From Anoplolepis gracilipes (Eukaryota > Arthropoda > Insecta > Hymenoptera > Formicidae): DNA of 64,000 nucleotides. A model generated the notes under the pieces. That model worked only from the letters and a program-made list of their open reading frames with translations, had not been told where the DNA came from and searched no databases. Shown here in pieces: positions 61,040 to 64,000 of the stretch (position 1 is its first letter; every line of letters begins with the position of its first letter). The stretch is taken from contig NC_132981.1 of the NCBI RefSeq assembly GCF_047496725.1, positions 4,926,001-4,990,000 on the forward strand, given 5' to 3'. A program made the position numbers and the translations under genes.

Positions 61040-64000
61040 TGCATCTTCTCCTCACATTACTTTTAATTGCTGCCCGTGACGCAATTCTTTAATCGATAGG
61101 TCGTTATATTGGCACTTTAACTAGCTTCTGTATTTCGATTTGTCGAACCATAAGGATCATAGGATGCAAAACAAAAATGAGATGATATCCGAGCATGTGT
61201 GGTTCTAATAAGATTCGTAAAAATATAATATTCTTTCTTTTGCGATCCATAAACATTTCTTTACGAGGCTATTGGCGCGTAATTATTATTAATCGATTCC
61301 TCGGTACCATTTATAAGTTCTCAGAATTTGCACATGGTATTCCGAAATTTATCTTTACTGTTAATAGACCAATTTTGACATAATTTGAATAACATGTGGG
61401 AAAAATTTTTAGATATATACGTTTATACATACAAATATAAATTATAGTGTTTTTTTAACAAGAGGATGATTTAAGTTTCATGGCTTTTTTATCCAAATCA
61501 AGATACGTCTTCGAGGTCATTCGTGTGTTTGTTTAAACCAGCAGGAATGACGTGTTGCGTACAGGAGGATAGTGTTAGGTTTATGATTCCGTGCCTAAAT
61601 TTACGCGAGCCAAAACGTATGTTTCGCACGCAGCTTCGCGGAATCCTCTGTATGTATGTATATCCGGGATTTTGAACAAGCGCGGTCGCTTACGTAGCTT
61701 GAACGAGAGCCAGGCGATTTTGTCAAAAGCAAAGATACGAAAATGTTTGATAATATTCGCGCAAGTATTTTCCAAAAATTGTGATAATTTTTACAAATAG
61801 TGAATTTTAAACCAATATACTTTTTAAAAATTTCTTTTCGAATTTTTTTAGCTCGAGAATAATTACCATAATATATCTCTACTCTATATATAATTTGCGT
61901 CATACTTTATCTACCGTATCTTATTTTTTTTTTTTTTTTTTTTTATTCATATATGCGACACGTTCCTCGAACCAATTCCGATCTCTCCGGATTAATGATC
62001 GTTGACAGGACGGTTAAAAACGTCGTCGTTGTTGTTCCTTTACAGGCCGCGTGTGCTGATTTCACGCTAATTCATTCCGAACGTCGCGTCGCTTGCGAAT
62101 GAATCAGAGCAGATGCATCACTGTCTCCCGACTCTCGACGATTAGTCATTATTACCGGTTTCGAGCCGGTGGCGAGACTTCTTCAATCGAAAGAGCGAGG
62201 CACAAAACAGAACGCGAAGATCGTAAAAAGAAATTCTTTTAAGTCAAAAATTCTCGCGCTTTCTCGCTAATATATGTATGTAGGAATCTAATTACAGACC
62301 GACGTAGAAACTGACGAATTTCCATAAACGTCGCGTGGGCTTCTTGTTATTTATTGGTGCTTCGTGCACCGGTACCTTGCCATCTGGTCGATTCGCCAGA
62401 AATTCTGCAGAAAGCACCGGTGAGTCATGCCGGTTAAGTTTCTGGCAGGTCCGATTTATCTAACTTTGTACCTATAGGGTGTTGCATAAAGAGTATCGCG
62501 AAGGAATTCATGCATTAAACGGCGCGATATAAAATTATTTCTTTCCTGCATTTTCTATATCCATTGTTGTTTGTTACTGAAACGAATGGACATATCAAAG
62601 TATCTATAAAATACATTCATAAAAAAATAATAATCTGTAGATTGACAATTAAGATACATTGCCAAGATTTAAATTTAATTCTCTTTCGCGACACACTTTG
62701 AGAGATTAATCTTTTCAAATCTAAAGGGGGTGAGCTCTCTAGAGTACTATTGTATTCGATTGCTCGCGCACTTTCTATATGAAATACTGATAATCTGCGA
62801 GATAGATTGTTGAAGATAAACCCTTCCATCGCCGATTTCGCGTCACGTTTAAATTGCACCGAGCACCAACCCCGCTTCGCTGTCGACGTTCGTCTCGTCT
62901 CTCCCTCTGCCGTTACATAAAATGACATCCAAAAACTTCTCTCTCCACCTACTCTCATACATTATGCATTGCCGGTCGAGAATTCTTTGCAACTAATAGT
63001 TAATCTCCGGCGTACAAGGCGCCTTTCCATTCGAGCGGACGTCGTGACGAGGAACTGTATCTTCCTACGATTTAATCTGAACGGTGAATCTTTCCGCGCG
63101 AACAGTCGCTTTCGATCTAACGCGGGCGTGCAAAGCGGCCAGCTGTTTTTTTCGCAAGTCGAACTCGAATCCGCCGAGCGATCGCTCACGGCAAAATGAT
63201 TTAAAATAACTGTAAGCTATAGAGAGTGGACCGAGAAATATTTGCGATGCTATTTCGATAATTTGTATGGGGCTGAAAGAGTAAGGTTCTCCGAGGAAAT
63301 CTATCTATCTATTGCATAGCAATCATTAAATTATTGTATCTTTAGAATAAGAATAATCGAACAAAGAAAATTAGATAAAGTTATCTATCTCAATAATCGT
63401 TATTGAATTATACTTGAATTTTACCGATAATATCCACACAAAAATAATTTAAATACTTAATTGGATTTATATACATTTCTATTTAAATAAGTTTTTATAC
63501 ATATAAATATCTAAACGGAGAATGTTGAAATAAATATAACATGATAATGGTTTTGTCCATATAATTTAAAAATAATTTATTAGTTTTCAATATAATCGTT
63601 TATTTTTAAAAGTAAAAGTTTTGAAAAAATTTTATATTATTCAAAGTCATGTATATAAAAATAAGAGATGAACATAAATTTGCACCTTAATATATGCATT
63701 AAATTTTATTATTTACGCGATTCTCATAAACCGAGAAATACTTCTGTCAAGCGATGACAGAAATTGGATCTGTCCCTGTTTTGGGACGTCCGATGCCGGA
63801 AATAGTACATCTAGTCTTTAGAATCCCGACTGCTGATTGCGCGATTGGAATTACAAAGAAAACACTACGTTTGCGCGTGGACCAAAAGCTAGTAGCAGCT
63901 TTATAGTGACATCAATGTGATTCATTAAATGCAAAACAATATGACTAAATGATATTTCTAGTCTCACAAATCTCCCCTTTAACTCCCAAGTTTCACGTAA

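Noticed and set aside
62475..62500. TATAGGGTGTTGCA resembling a GGGTGTCC MITE end
   Set aside because: Only one end visible and no inverted partner found nearby.

Overview
This is eukaryotic, AT-rich, insect-like DNA. Short exons with GT..AG borders are scattered in long introns, with many (TA)n, (TC)n and (CA)n microsatellites and small inverted-repeat transposons. A retained allantoicase gene and the general texture suggest a hymenopteran, most likely an ant; that placement is inference. I found no prokaryote-like system, rRNA, tRNA or CRISPR array.

All three genes I can support lie on the minus strand. (1) About 0.8-5.7 kb (perhaps to 5.95 kb): a seven-coding-exon allantoicase gene (purine degradation), assembled by eye with consistent splice phases into a 357-residue frame. 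Its first coding exon and surrounding intron were tandemly duplicated (3.8-5.5 kb). The second exon copy is dead (in-frame stop, lost acceptor) and its unit carries a small fold-back transposon. (2) 6.6-8.3 kb: an intact CutC-family gene, coding in one exon, with a separate 5' untranslated exon; its leader intron hosts a long inverted-repeat element. (3) 9.9-42.5 kb: a 20-coding-exon gene for a two-LIM-domain, probably actin-associated protein of the EPLIN/LIMA1 type. Every junction is phase-compatible, and the exons sum to 1519 codons plus a stop.

The LIM protein is built as follows. An acidic, disordered N-terminal half comes almost entirely from one large exon. A lysine-rich exon follows, then six small frame-neutral exons, then LIM domain 1. 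A module-rich middle repeats a D-x-V-V-R-x-S/D-D motif and K/R-x-x-F-x-x-x-E motifs, and LIM domain 2 ends the protein. Many exons are symmetric, so exon skipping would keep the frame. A possible 12-nt microexon lies just upstream of LIM2. A GC-rich, TATA-bearing block at 20.6-20.95 kb could drive a short isoform starting at the exon that begins with ATG.

42.5-64 kb has no recognisable coding exon. It probably holds the upstream untranslated exons, first introns and promoter of the LIM gene plus intergenic DNA. It contains microsatellites, including a 165-bp (TCTG)n(TC)n tract, and two copies of an inverted-repeat transposon with GGGTGTCC ends; a third copy is at 35.1 kb. Four loci (2.4, 7.6-8.1, 36.1-36.35 and 46.1 kb) share a motif resembling a hammerhead ribozyme core, of the kind described for Penelope-like and retrozyme elements. 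This, the decayed allantoicase exon and the modular LIM gene are the points most worth a second look.
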